This document shows positions 8,982-16,564 of a stretch of DNA of 64,000 bases, piece after piece (the stretch's first letter is position 1; each line of letters begins with the position of its first letter). Both the position numbers and the translations under genes were made by a program. Location: contig NC_014935.1 in NCBI RefSeq assembly GCF_000186245.1, positions 868,001 through 932,000 of the forward strand, read 5' to 3'. The stretch comes from Nitratifractor salsuginis DSM 16511. Its GTDB lineage: Bacteria; Campylobacterota; Campylobacteria; Campylobacterales; Sulfurovaceae. Below the pieces are notes generated by a model. It worked only from the letters and a program-made list of their open reading frames with translations, did not search any database and had not been told where the DNA came from.

Positions 8982-10397
8982 TCACACTCCCAGATATTTC
9001 AAAGCGAGCAAGTGCAGGCCCCACATCAGTGCGGCGGCCAAAGCGAGAGTAAGCAACCAGAGTATTAGCCGTTTTTTATCCAGGAAAGAGCGAAATTTCT
9101 CCCTGCCGAAGGCCCGCACCAATAGAGTGAAGCTCACGAAGCCCGAAAGGGTGCTGGCCAGGGCCAGGCCCATCGCGCCCAGGGGTTGGAAGAGGGCGAA
9201 GGCGGCCAGGGCGTATCCCGCCAGAGACCAGGTGGCGATCTTGGCCGCTGCCATCTGCTCGTGGCGGGAGTAGAGCCAAAGGCTAAAGAGCTTGCCCAGC
9301 CCGAAGGGCAGGAGCCCGATCAGATACATCTGAAGCACGTGGGCCGTCTGGATCGTATCGGCCCGGCCGAAGGCGCCCCGTTCAAACAGGAGCCAAATGA
9401 TCTCGGTGCTGAAGATCACGCCCCCCACGGTCGCCAGGGAAAGGAGAAAAAGGAGAATCCAAAAGCCCCGCTTCATCTCCCGCAGGGCGCCGGCTTCGTC
9501 TTTGTGGCGGATGAGCTTGGCCACCGAGGGGAAGAGGGCGGTGCTGAGCGCGATGGCGAAGAGGGCGAGGGGGAGCTGGAAGATCCGGTTGGCGTAGTAG
9601 AGGTAGCTGATCGAGCCGCTGGCGAGGAAGGAGGCGAGCCAGGTATCGAGAAAGGCCATTACCTGGGCCGTGGAATTGCCCCAGATGGCAGGGAAGAAGT
9701 TGGTGTAGAAGCGGCGGGTGTCTTCGGCGACTTTGCGGCTGTGGGTCCCCAGGGAAGCAAAGCCGATGGCCAGCATCCGTAGCAGCCGGAAACGTCGGGC
9801 CATAATGAGATGGGCGAGCACTTGCAAAGCTCCGCCGACGAGCACGCTGTAGCTGAGCACGAGGAGAATCTGCTCTTTGGGCATCCCCCGGCTCAGCAGC
9901 AGTCCGCCGATGATGGCGATGTTGAGCAGCACCGTAGCGAAGGCGGTGGTGGCGAAGTGCTCCTTCCACTGCAGCAGTGCCCCCAGGAAGGTGACCAAAA
10001 AGATCAGGGGAAGATACCAGAACTGGATCGCCACATAGCGGGCCGCCTGAAGGGTTGCCTCGGGAGAGAAACCAGGCGCGATGATCCGGGTCACCGGCTC
10101 GGAGAAGATCCCCACCAGGATCGAAAGCAGCACGATGATCCCCAGGAAAGTCAGCAAAATCCTGGCGGCAAAAATGCTTTTGTAGCGGCTGGCGATGAAG
10201 GAGGGCAGAAAACTCTGGGCGAAGGCTCCCTCTCCGAAGATGCGGCGAAAGAGATTGGGAAGCTTGAAGGCGACGAAAAAGATGTCGCTGTAGAGGTTGG
10301 CCCCCAGGATCGACGCCATCATCAGATCCCGAATGAAGCCGAAAATCCGGGAGAGGAGAATCCCGCCGCTGTTGGTAAATATGGATCGGAGTTTCAT
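8982..10397 (-). CDS. murJ: lipid II flippase MurJ
   Basis: Inner-membrane MATE-like flippase that moves lipid II across the membrane for peptidoglycan synthesis. The 471-residue protein has the family start (TNSGGILLSRIFGFIRDLMM, KLPNLFRRIFGEGAFAQSFLP) and about 14 hydrophobic helices. This ATG matches the usual MurJ N-terminus. No ribosome-binding sequence precedes it: a promoter with exact 17-base spacing ends 6 bases upstream, so the mRNA may be leaderless. Downstream it is coupled to the sirtuin gene. Confidence 0.92.
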   Translation of the reverse strand: MKLRSIFTNSGGILLSRIFGFIRDLMMASILGANLYSDIFFVAFKLPNLFRRIFGEGAFAQSFLPSFIASRYKSIFAARILLTFLGIIVLLSILVGIFSEPVTRIIAPGFSPEATLQAARYVAIQFWYLPLIFLVTFLGALLQWKEHFATTAFATVLLNIAIIGGLLLSRGMPKEQILLVLSYSVLVGGALQVLAHLIMARRFRLLRMLAIGFASLGTHSRKVAEDTRRFYTNFFPAIWGNSTAQVMAFLDTWLASFLASGSISYLYYANRIFQLPLALFAIALSTALFPSVAKLIRHKDEAGALREMKRGFWILLFLLSLATVGGVIFSTEIIWLLFERGAFGRADTIQTAHVLQMYLIGLLPFGLGKLFSLWLYSRHEQMAAAKIATWSLAGYALAAFALFQPLGAMGLALASTLSGFVSFTLLVRAFGREKFRSFLDKKRLILWLLTLALAAALMWGLHLLALKYLGV

Positions 10398-10403
10398 CGC
10401 TGC

Positions 10404-10432
10404 ATTATAATCGCTCCGTTGGAAGGAGTCAA
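10404..10432 (-). promoter_or_regulatory. strong sigma-70 promoter of murJ
   Basis: Reading leftward, TTGACT (10432-10427), a 17-base spacer, then TATAAT (10409-10404). The predicted transcription start falls at or within a base or two of the murJ ATG at 10397. Confidence 0.75.
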
Positions 10433-10623
10433 TAGAAAGAAAAAGGTCTTTTTCGGCAAAAAGCGTCAGGTACCAAAGTTTTTTGGAGAATCTTCGCTCG
10501 CTTATGTCGATTGTCTGTTGTGTTCGATGGGAAGAGATTACAGGGTGGCGATATTTGATAAGAAGCTTTTATGGTGTGCGGAGAGATCAAACTGAACCGC
10601 GGGCCCAAGACCCGGAGCGGAGC

Positions 10624-10848
10624 TCAATAGTTATCGTATTTCCCGGCTCTTACATCCTCTTTGAGCTTATCGAGCTCCTCCTGCATAATTTGCAGCAGCA
10701 GCTCCGCCGCTTCGCGGTCATCGGCTTCGGGGACATCCCAGTCGGTAATCTTCATATTGGTCTTGAAGAGCAGAGCCAGTTCGGCGGCGATCTCTTTGCG
10801 GCGGCTTTCGAGTTCTTTTTTGATGGGATCCATCTGTTCGCTTGACAT
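10624..10848 (-). CDS. small acidic helical protein of unknown function
   Basis: A 74-residue cytoplasmic protein with two predicted charged helices (PIKKELESRRKEIAAELALL and ELLLQIMQEELDKLKEDVRA). It is preceded by AAGGAAT and ATG on the minus strand. No domain is recognised. It stands alone between murJ and the CcdAB pair. The 226 bases between it and murJ contain the murJ promoter and nothing else recognised. Coding status rests on ribosome site and regular amphipathic pattern. Confidence 0.6.
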   Translation of the reverse strand: MSSEQMDPIKKELESRRKEIAAELALLFKTNMKITDWDVPEADDREAAELLLQIMQEELDKLKEDVRAGKYDNY

Positions 10849-10998
10849 AACTATTCCTTTGCTACTTGGTATGAAAGAAATTCGATTTTACCCTACGGAT
10901 ATTAACGAACTCGGCAATGAATCTAACGGTTTCAAAATTATTTATCAGTAAGATTTGAATTTATGATACAATCATTACAATACGCAAAAGGAGTGCGC

Positions 10999-11244
10999 AT
11001 GAATGTTTTATATGACAAGAAAGCATCGAAGAAAGCGACCAACATCTCCCTTAACAGTGATCTCGTCCGAAAAGCCAAACTCTATGGAATCAATCTCTCT
11101 CAAACCCTCGAAGTGGCATTGGAGCGGATCGTGAAAGAGAAAGAGGAGAAGCAATGGCGCAAGGAGAACCGAACGGCGATCGAAGTCCAGAATCGGCGTG
11201 TCGAAAAGGAAGGGGCCTTTTCCGATGAATTTCGGAGATTCTGA
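10999..11244 (+). CDS. ccdA: CcdA-type antitoxin
   Basis: An 81-residue antitoxin with an N-terminal ribbon-helix-helix DNA-binding part (KATNISLNSDLVRKAKLYGI, NLSQTLEVALE) and a charged C-terminal tail that should wrap the toxin. In CcdAB pairs it neutralises CcdB and represses its own promoter. The ATG at 10999 has AAAGGAG just upstream; an earlier in-frame start at 10963 lacks one. Its stop overlaps the ccdB start in TGATG, as usual for the pair. Confidence 0.85.
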   Translation: MNVLYDKKASKKATNISLNSDLVRKAKLYGINLSQTLEVALERIVKEKEEKQWRKENRTAIEVQNRRVEKEGAFSDEFRRF

Positions 11245-11552
11245 TGGCGCAATTCGATGTCTATCCCAATCCCAATGAATCGAGTGCCGCGCTTTTTCCT
11301 TATCTGGTGGATATTACCAATCCCCTGCACGATGACTTGAAATTACGTGTCGTCGTGCCGCTGTGCAGTGACGGGGCTGCCATTAGACATCTCAATCCCA
11401 TTTTTACCATTGAGGGCAAAGCGGTTTATCTATCGGTGATGGATATTGCCGGTGTACCGGCCTCTTTGCTCTCAAAAGCCCCGGTCGCAAATCTCTCTGA
11501 GAAGCATTCAGAGATCATCGATGCGATAGATTTTCTGCTGAACGGCTTTTGA
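11244..11552 (+). CDS. ccdB: CcdB-type toxin (gyrase poison)
   Basis: A 102-residue protein with the CcdB pattern: start AQFDVYPNPNE, then YLVDITNPLHDDLKLRVVVP, LNPIFTIEGKAVYLSV and the C-terminal helix that ends before Phe102 (IIDAIDFLLNGF). CcdB traps DNA gyrase on DNA. The length matches the family, and the gene overlaps ccdA. The frame is intact, so the module may be active. Confidence 0.85.
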   Translation: MAQFDVYPNPNESSAALFPYLVDITNPLHDDLKLRVVVPLCSDGAAIRHLNPIFTIEGKAVYLSVMDIAGVPASLLSKAPVANLSEKHSEIIDAIDFLLNGF

Positions 11553-12119
11553 CTACGCCGCTCCGGCGACCCCGCACTCTTTGGCTCGGGCTTTCATCGC
11601 CTCGATCACTTCGGCGATCAGCTCATCCAGTTCCATTCCGAGCATCTCGGCCCCTTTTTTGACGATCTCCCGGTCTACGCCGGCGGCGAAGGATTTCTGT
11701 TTGAACTTCTTTTTGACCGATTTGACGCCAAGGTCTTCGATGCTTTTGGAGGGGCGCACAAGCACGCAGGCATTGACCAGGCCGCTGAGCTCGTCGACGG
11801 CGTAGAGGGTCTTCTCCATCGGGCTGAGGGGTTCGACATCGGTGCAAATACCCCACGCGTGGCTCATCATCGCCCGGATGAGCTCCTCGTCGTAGCCCCG
11901 TTCCCGCATAATCTCGGCGGCCTTGTGGCAGTGCCGGTCGGGATACTTCTCATAGTCCAGGTCGTGCAGGAGCCCCGCGATCTCCCAGCGCTCGGCATCC
12001 TCACCCGCTTTTTGGGCGAAATGGGCCATACACGCACCTACCTGGATGCCGTGCTGGACCAGGGCGGGGTTGTCGTTGTACTCTTTGAGCAGTTCGAGCG
12101 CTTCGTCTCGTGAAGGCAT
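11553..12119 (-). CDS. HD-domain metal-dependent phosphohydrolase
   Basis: Cytoplasmic HD-domain protein of 188 residues, similar to those annotated as HDIG hydrolases. Motifs are the early His (LVQHGIQVGACMAHFA), LLHDLDYEKYPDRHC with the HD pair, MMSHAWG, and a late Asp (YAVDELSGLV). Substrate unknown. The ATG at 12119 has AAAAAGGAG upstream and is preferred over 12161. It runs toward ccdB, with stops adjacent. Confidence 0.8.
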   Translation of the reverse strand: MPSRDEALELLKEYNDNPALVQHGIQVGACMAHFAQKAGEDAERWEIAGLLHDLDYEKYPDRHCHKAAEIMRERGYDEELIRAMMSHAWGICTDVEPLSPMEKTLYAVDELSGLVNACVLVRPSKSIEDLGVKSVKKKFKQKSFAAGVDREIVKKGAEMLGMELDELIAEVIEAMKARAKECGVAGAA

Positions 12120-12227
12120 ATTCACTCCTTTTTCCCTTAATTTTGCACTATTATAGTCCAAAATATCCCTATTTTCAGAGAAGTTCTGGGCATAATGTCG
12201 GATACAAAACCAAAAGGAGGATGATCG

Positions 12228-12680
12228 ATGAGACGGAGTTTTTTGATTCTTTCGGCACTGTTGCTATTGGGGGGAAGCGCTCTGGCCGAGCCACCCAAAG
12301 AGGCGGTCAAGATCCTGAAACATCTGGAGTTCCTGGGATACAATGCTACGATGGACAGCAAGCACATCATCGCGAAGCATTCCGAACATCTGAACTTTTA
12401 CCTCAAGCAGTATCGGGGAGGGATGCTTCTGACCAGCTTTTTCACCAGCAATGCCCAGGGGAAAAAGCATCGCAAGGATCTCATCCGGATCGCCAACGAT
12501 CTGAACAAAGATGCCGCCGCGGCCCGTTACTATATTGACAAAGACGGGGACTTGGCCATCGAGGCTTACTACCCCGGTGGATATGAACGGCAGCGCTTTG
12601 GTCTCTTTCTCGATACCTACAATCTGGAAAGTGAGAATATTGCCAATCATAAGAAAGAGCTGGTCAAGTATCTTGAGTAG
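12228..12680 (+). CDS. secreted protein, weakly YbjN-like
   Basis: A 150-residue exported protein with a clear signal peptide (RRSFLILSALLLLGGSALA). The mature part shows a pattern loosely like YbjN/type III chaperone folds: a helix (AVKILKHLEFLGYNA), alternating strands, then NDLNKDAAAARYYIDKDGDL and a C-terminal helix. The YbjN likeness is a guess from pattern. AAAAGGAGG lies upstream of the ATG. It is followed 18 bases later by a TauE-like permease and probably shares its transcript. Confidence 0.65.
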   Translation: MRRSFLILSALLLLGGSALAEPPKEAVKILKHLEFLGYNATMDSKHIIAKHSEHLNFYLKQYRGGMLLTSFFTSNAQGKKHRKDLIRIANDLNKDAAAARYYIDKDGDLAIEAYYPGGYERQRFGLFLDTYNLESENIANHKKELVKYLE

Positions 12681-12698
12681 TAAGAGTAGCCCCTCTTC

Positions 12699-13448
12699 GT
12701 GACGCACGATCTTTTGAGCCTCTGCTGGCTCTTCTTTGCTGGGGTGATGGCGGGCTTTGTCGATTCCATCGCCGGGGGTGGGGGGATTATTACTCTCCCG
12801 GCACTGCTGGCGGCCGGGGTTCCGCCCCATCAAGCTCTGGCGACCAACAAGCTCCAGAGCAGTTTCGGCAGTTTCACCGCGACGATGAACTATGCCCGGC
12901 TGGGCTTGATGAACCCTAGAGAACTGCTGCTCGGAGTCCTCTTTACCCTCATCGGGGCAGCTGCCGGGGCGAGGGTGGTGCAGCGCTTCCCCGCCGATCG
13001 GCTGGAATCCCTCATCATCGTGATGTTGATCGTCATCTTCATCTATACGGCGCTGACCCCGAAACTGGGGCTGGAGCCCAAACCCCACAAAATCCCTCAC
13101 GCACTCTTCTATACGATCTTTGGCTTGCTCATCGGTTTCTACGACGGTTTCTTCGGCCCGGGGACAGGGAGTTTCTGGACGATGGGCCTGGTGCTGCTCC
13201 TGGGCTTGGACCTCAAAGCAGCCACCGCCCAGACCAAACTTTTCAACTTCACGTCCAATATCGTATCGCTGGCGGTTTTCGTCTATGCGGGCTTGGTACT
13301 CTGGATAGTGGGGATCGTGATGGGAACGGGGCAGGTTCTGGGGGCCTGGATGGGATCGAACCTGGTACACAAAAGAGAAGTTAAATTCGTGCGGAGCTTT
13401 TTTCTAATCGTGGTGGGGGCCACGATCCTCAAACTGCTAGTGAGTTAA
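12699..13448 (+). CDS. TauE/SafE-family sulfite/anion permease
   Basis: Inner-membrane permease of 249 residues with about eight hydrophobic segments. TauE/SafE signatures are visible: GFVDSIAGGGGIITLPALLA, PPHQALATNKLQSSFGSFTA, FYDGFFGPGTGSFW and ATAQTKLFNFTSNI. Relatives move sulfite, sulfoacetate or other small anions; the substrate here is unknown. The start is GTG at 12699. The stop is followed by short CAAAATC-type repeats. Confidence 0.85.
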   Translation: MTHDLLSLCWLFFAGVMAGFVDSIAGGGGIITLPALLAAGVPPHQALATNKLQSSFGSFTATMNYARLGLMNPRELLLGVLFTLIGAAAGARVVQRFPADRLESLIIVMLIVIFIYTALTPKLGLEPKPHKIPHALFYTIFGLLIGFYDGFFGPGTGSFWTMGLVLLLGLDLKAATAQTKLFNFTSNIVSLAVFVYAGLVLWIVGIVMGTGQVLGAWMGSNLVHKREVKFVRSFFLIVVGATILKLLVS

Positions 13449-13462
13449 ATTACAATCCCTCA

Positions 13463-13500
13463 CCAATTCAAAATCCAAAATCTATAATCCAAAATTCCCT
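13463..13500. repeat. CAAAATC 7-bp tandem repeat
   Basis: Four units (CAAAATC, CAAAATC, TATAATC, CAAAATT) between the permease and the FTR-rhodanese gene. It is the same family as inside dsbD (15.83 kb) and at the start of truD (25.93 kb). Confidence 0.75.
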
Positions 13501-13502
13501 TA

Positions 13503-14243
13503 TCAGTCTCCCCGGACGATTTCACCGGGGTAGCTGACGATGCCGTAGCTGAGGTTGCCTACATGGGCGAAGCCCTGGGCTTTCATCACGTGCTGGACCT
13601 GATAGCTGCGGCTGCCGGTATGGCAGTAGAGGATGAAGCGCTCCTCTTTGCGTCCCTGGATTTTCTCGAACCATTCGTAGAATTGGCTGGTAGGCCAGAG
13701 CTCGTCGGTCCCTTTGATGTGGCCCATCTGATACTCCATAGGCTCGCGCACGTCGACCAGGGTGAAGGTCACCATCCCCAGCTCCCTGGCTTCCATCAGG
13801 GATTCGAGCTCGTCACCGTCGAGCTGCTCTTTGTCGACGAGGAGTTCGGCCTCTTCCTGGGTGAGGCCACGGGAGTGCTGGTGGGCCGCCTCTTCGGCAG
13901 TCTCCTCGAGCTTTTTCTTCTCGGCATATTCGGGGGTGCAGAAGATCCCGCAGTGACAGACGCCGTCTTCGGGGATCTCCTTCTCCAGCGCCGGTTTGCA
14001 GGGGCAGATGCGATTGTCGGCCTTTTTGCGCTCTTCAGGGGTTTCGCCGATGACCATAAAGCAGGGGCAGTAGCGTTTGCCGTAGATCAGTTTGTTGCGG
14101 GCCAGCCCCATAGCGACCCCTTCGTTGATCTCCTGGTCGGGATTCTGGACGAAGCCGAACTGCTTGTCGACCTTTTCGACGAATTGCCACGTCTTTTCCA
14201 ACTCAGCCTGAAATTCGGGAGAGTTCATATCGATCTGTTTCAT
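13503..14243 (-). CDS. ferredoxin:thioredoxin reductase catalytic domain fused to rhodanese
   Basis: Fusion of 246 residues. Residues ~8-105 hold the FTR catalytic (beta) domain, with a [4Fe-4S] plus redox disulfide: C59-P-C61, C80-P-C82, C96-H-C98 and an extra C102. Loops between pairs are longer than in plant FTR. After a Glu-rich stretch (~105-150), residues ~155-246 form a rhodanese domain (TLVDVREPMEYQMGHI) with active-site Cys207 in YCHTGSRS. FTR passes ferredoxin electrons to thioredoxin; rhodanese handles persulfide sulfur. No variable FTR subunit is nearby. The ATG at 14243 has AAGGA upstream; the frame extends further only through repeat-derived codons. Confidence 0.85.
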   Translation of the reverse strand: MKQIDMNSPEFQAELEKTWQFVEKVDKQFGFVQNPDQEINEGVAMGLARNKLIYGKRYCPCFMVIGETPEERKKADNRICPCKPALEKEIPEDGVCHCGIFCTPEYAEKKKLEETAEEAAHQHSRGLTQEEAELLVDKEQLDGDELESLMEARELGMVTFTLVDVREPMEYQMGHIKGTDELWPTSQFYEWFEKIQGRKEERFILYCHTGSRSYQVQHVMKAQGFAHVGNLSYGIVSYPGEIVRGD

Positions 14244-14283
14244 TGATGGGTTCCTTGAAAATTTTTGCGGGATTGTAACATAG

Positions 14284-14440
14284 ATGAAGAATGAGCAACC
14301 GAGTAACCGAGTAATGAGTAACCGAATGAGTGAGCTGTCGATCATTATGGAGTCATAACACTTAGCACGTAACACTTAACACAATTCTGGCTTGCGACTT
14401 GAGGGGCGAAGCCCCGTGCCTGCGACTTGCGACTCTATAA
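14284..14440. repeat. composite short repeats with a small hairpin
   Basis: Between two leftward genes: GAGTAACC-type units (14290-14330), TAACACTTA units (14355-14380), and CTTGCGA units split by a perfect hairpin GGGGC-GAA-GCCCC at 14403-14415. No coding sequence is seen. Confidence 0.8.
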
Positions 14441-14445
14441 AAAAG

Positions 14446-16437
14446 TCAGTGGATCTCTTTAAGCCGCATGACGAAGTTTCTGGGAGGGACGAAACCGACC
14501 ATAAATTTGTCGGGGAGAGGGCGGCCTTTGGAGTCGAAGACGAGGATGTTGGGGGCGCCGAAGAGTTTGTAGTGTTTGAGGATCTCCTGCTCTTTGGGGG
14601 TGTTGTCGGTGATGTCGATCTGGAGGAATTTGAAGCGTTTGAGGGCTTCGCGGACTTTGGGATCGGGGAAGGTGATGTGCTCCAGTTCGCTGCAGGCGGC
14701 GCAGTTTTCCTTCCCGATATCCACGATGACGGGTTTGCCCTCTTTGGTGGCCTGGGCGATCTCCCGCTGGAGCCGCTCCAGGGTGTAGCCCCGGCGCCGG
14801 GCCATCGGAACGAGGGGCGAGTCACTTTCGGCGCTGGCGGCGACGGTTTTGGCAGTGAAGGGCTCCAGGGGGTTCAGGAGCGATTGGGCCCCGGCCAGCG
14901 TTCCGACGAAGAGAGTGGAGCCGTAGAGGAAAAGGACAAGGGCCAAAAGCTGGATCAGCTTGGCGGCTCCCTTGTAGTGATCGCCGCTATCGAAGACCCG
15001 CAGATAGAGGGCGCTGCCCAGCAGGAGTAGGGAAGCCAGGAACATAAAGAGTCCGGGGCTCAGAACCCCCCGGAGCACATAGAGGGCCATCGCCAGCATC
15101 ACGACGCCGAAGATCTGGCTGACCCGGTTCATCCAGCCGCCCGGTTTGGGGATGAGCTTGTCGGCTCCCAGGCCCATAAGCAGCAGCGGCATTCCGGCGC
15201 CGATCCCCATCACGAAGAGGCTGAGGCCTCCCAGCACGGCATCGCCGGTCATCGAGATGAAGATCACCGCCCCGCTGATGACGGGCGCGGTGCAGGTGCC
15301 CACGATCAGGGCAGAGAGGGCGCCCATAATTGCGGTGCCCAGCAGCCCCTTGCCCTGGGCTTCGTCGCTGGCTTTGGTGAGTTTGCTCTGCCAGGAGGCG
15401 GGCAGGCCCAGCTCGAAGTAGCCAAAAAGCGAGAAGGCCAGGGCCACGAAGAGCCCCGCCATCGGGATCATCACCCAGGGGTTATTCAGATGGGCTTGGA
15501 TATCGAAGCCCAGCAGTCCGGCGACGATTCCGATGAGGGCGTAGGTGGCTGCCATGGAGACCACATAGACCAGCGAAATGATAAAGGCGGTGGAACGGCT
15601 CACCCCTCCCTCTTTGCCCGCCTGTTTGACCAGGATCGACGAGAGGATGGGGATCATCGGCAGGATGCAAGGAGTCAGAGCCAACAGCAGCCCGGCGATG
15701 AAAAAGAGCAGCAGGACAAAAAGGACCCCCTCATCGGCCAATGCCCGGGCGATCTTGGCGCTGTTGCCCTCTTTGGCCAGAGTGGAGATTTTGGCGAAGA
15801 AACCAGGGTGTTCAGCTTTCGCTGAAGATTTTGGATTTTGGATTTTGGATTTTGGATGGGTTTGGTCGTTGGTCGTTGGTCGTTGAGAGCTGAGCGTTGA
15901 GCGTTGAGCGTTGAGCGTTGAGGATTTGTTTTCTTCGGTTGCTCGGTTGCTCGGTTGCTCGGTTGCTCGGTTACTGGATTCCTCATTTGAAGGCTCCGCC
16001 TTCAGGTCGAAGGTGTATTTCTGGGGGGCGTAGCAGATGCCGGCGTCGCTGCAGCCGCTCAGGTCGATCTCCAGGGTGAAAGGGCCTTCGATGCCTTTCT
16101 CCCTTAGCTTCTGGAGGGGGATGTCGATGTTGAGGGTACCGTAATAGACCTTCTGGCCTTCGTAATCTACGGGTTCGGGTTTTTTGACATCGAGCTCGAA
16201 ACTTTTGGGCTTGATGATTTTGAAATGGAGGTCTTTGGCGTAGATGTGGATCTTTTCTCCCAGTTTGACGGTGGTTTTGATCTTGTCCCCCCGGATCTTG
16301 GCCTGGACTTTGAAAGCCTGATCGGGGGTGAGGAACTTGCGCTGGAGATGAAATCCGCCGCTGCTTCCAAAGCCGGCCTGGAGCCAGAGCATCGGAGTGA
16401 GCAGCAATCCCGCGATTATAATGAGACGTCGTAACAT
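14446..16437 (-). CDS. dsbD: thiol:disulfide interchange protein DsbD
   Basis: Carries electrons from cytoplasmic thioredoxin to periplasmic Dsb and cytochrome-maturation partners. The 663-residue protein has a signal peptide (1-21), a periplasmic N-terminal domain with redox Cys129 and Cys135 (SGCSDAGICYAP), a central eight-helix region (LTPCILPMIPILSSIL, GTCTAPVISGAV), and a C-terminal thioredoxin domain with CAAC at 579-582. Between the first domain and the membrane part, residues ~150-207 are encoded by four families of 7-8 bp repeats, giving a low-complexity S/T/N/Q/R linker. The frame is intact. Confidence 0.92.
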   Translation of the reverse strand: MLRRLIIIAGLLLTPMLWLQAGFGSSGGFHLQRKFLTPDQAFKVQAKIRGDKIKTTVKLGEKIHIYAKDLHFKIIKPKSFELDVKKPEPVDYEGQKVYYGTLNIDIPLQKLREKGIEGPFTLEIDLSGCSDAGICYAPQKYTFDLKAEPSNEESSNRATEQPSNRATEENKSSTLNAQRSTLSSQRPTTNDQTHPKSKIQNPKSSAKAEHPGFFAKISTLAKEGNSAKIARALADEGVLFVLLLFFIAGLLLALTPCILPMIPILSSILVKQAGKEGGVSRSTAFIISLVYVVSMAATYALIGIVAGLLGFDIQAHLNNPWVMIPMAGLFVALAFSLFGYFELGLPASWQSKLTKASDEAQGKGLLGTAIMGALSALIVGTCTAPVISGAVIFISMTGDAVLGGLSLFVMGIGAGMPLLLMGLGADKLIPKPGGWMNRVSQIFGVVMLAMALYVLRGVLSPGLFMFLASLLLLGSALYLRVFDSGDHYKGAAKLIQLLALVLFLYGSTLFVGTLAGAQSLLNPLEPFTAKTVAASAESDSPLVPMARRRGYTLERLQREIAQATKEGKPVIVDIGKENCAACSELEHITFPDPKVREALKRFKFLQIDITDNTPKEQEILKHYKLFGAPNILVFDSKGRPLPDKFMVGFVPPRNFVMRLKEIH
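15813..16003. repeat. four repeat families inside dsbD, bordered by hairpins
   Basis: On the plus strand: hairpin TTCAGC-TTTC-GCTGAA (15813-15828), four TTTTGGA units, three TTGGTCG units, about six TTGAGCG-like units, four to five CGGTTGCT units, then hairpin GAAGGC-TCC-GCCTTC (15989-16003). The 7-base and 8-base periods are clean. The whole block is read through by dsbD. Confidence 0.95.
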
Positions 16438-16564
16438 TCAGTTTCCTCCCGGAAAATTTTGATAGTTTTATTGTACCTTTTTGCCGTGTAGTGCTTTGGC
16501 ACATAGACTCGGCGAAACTATAACGCATATTTGTTAATTCAAAGTATCACTATAAAGGAAACGA

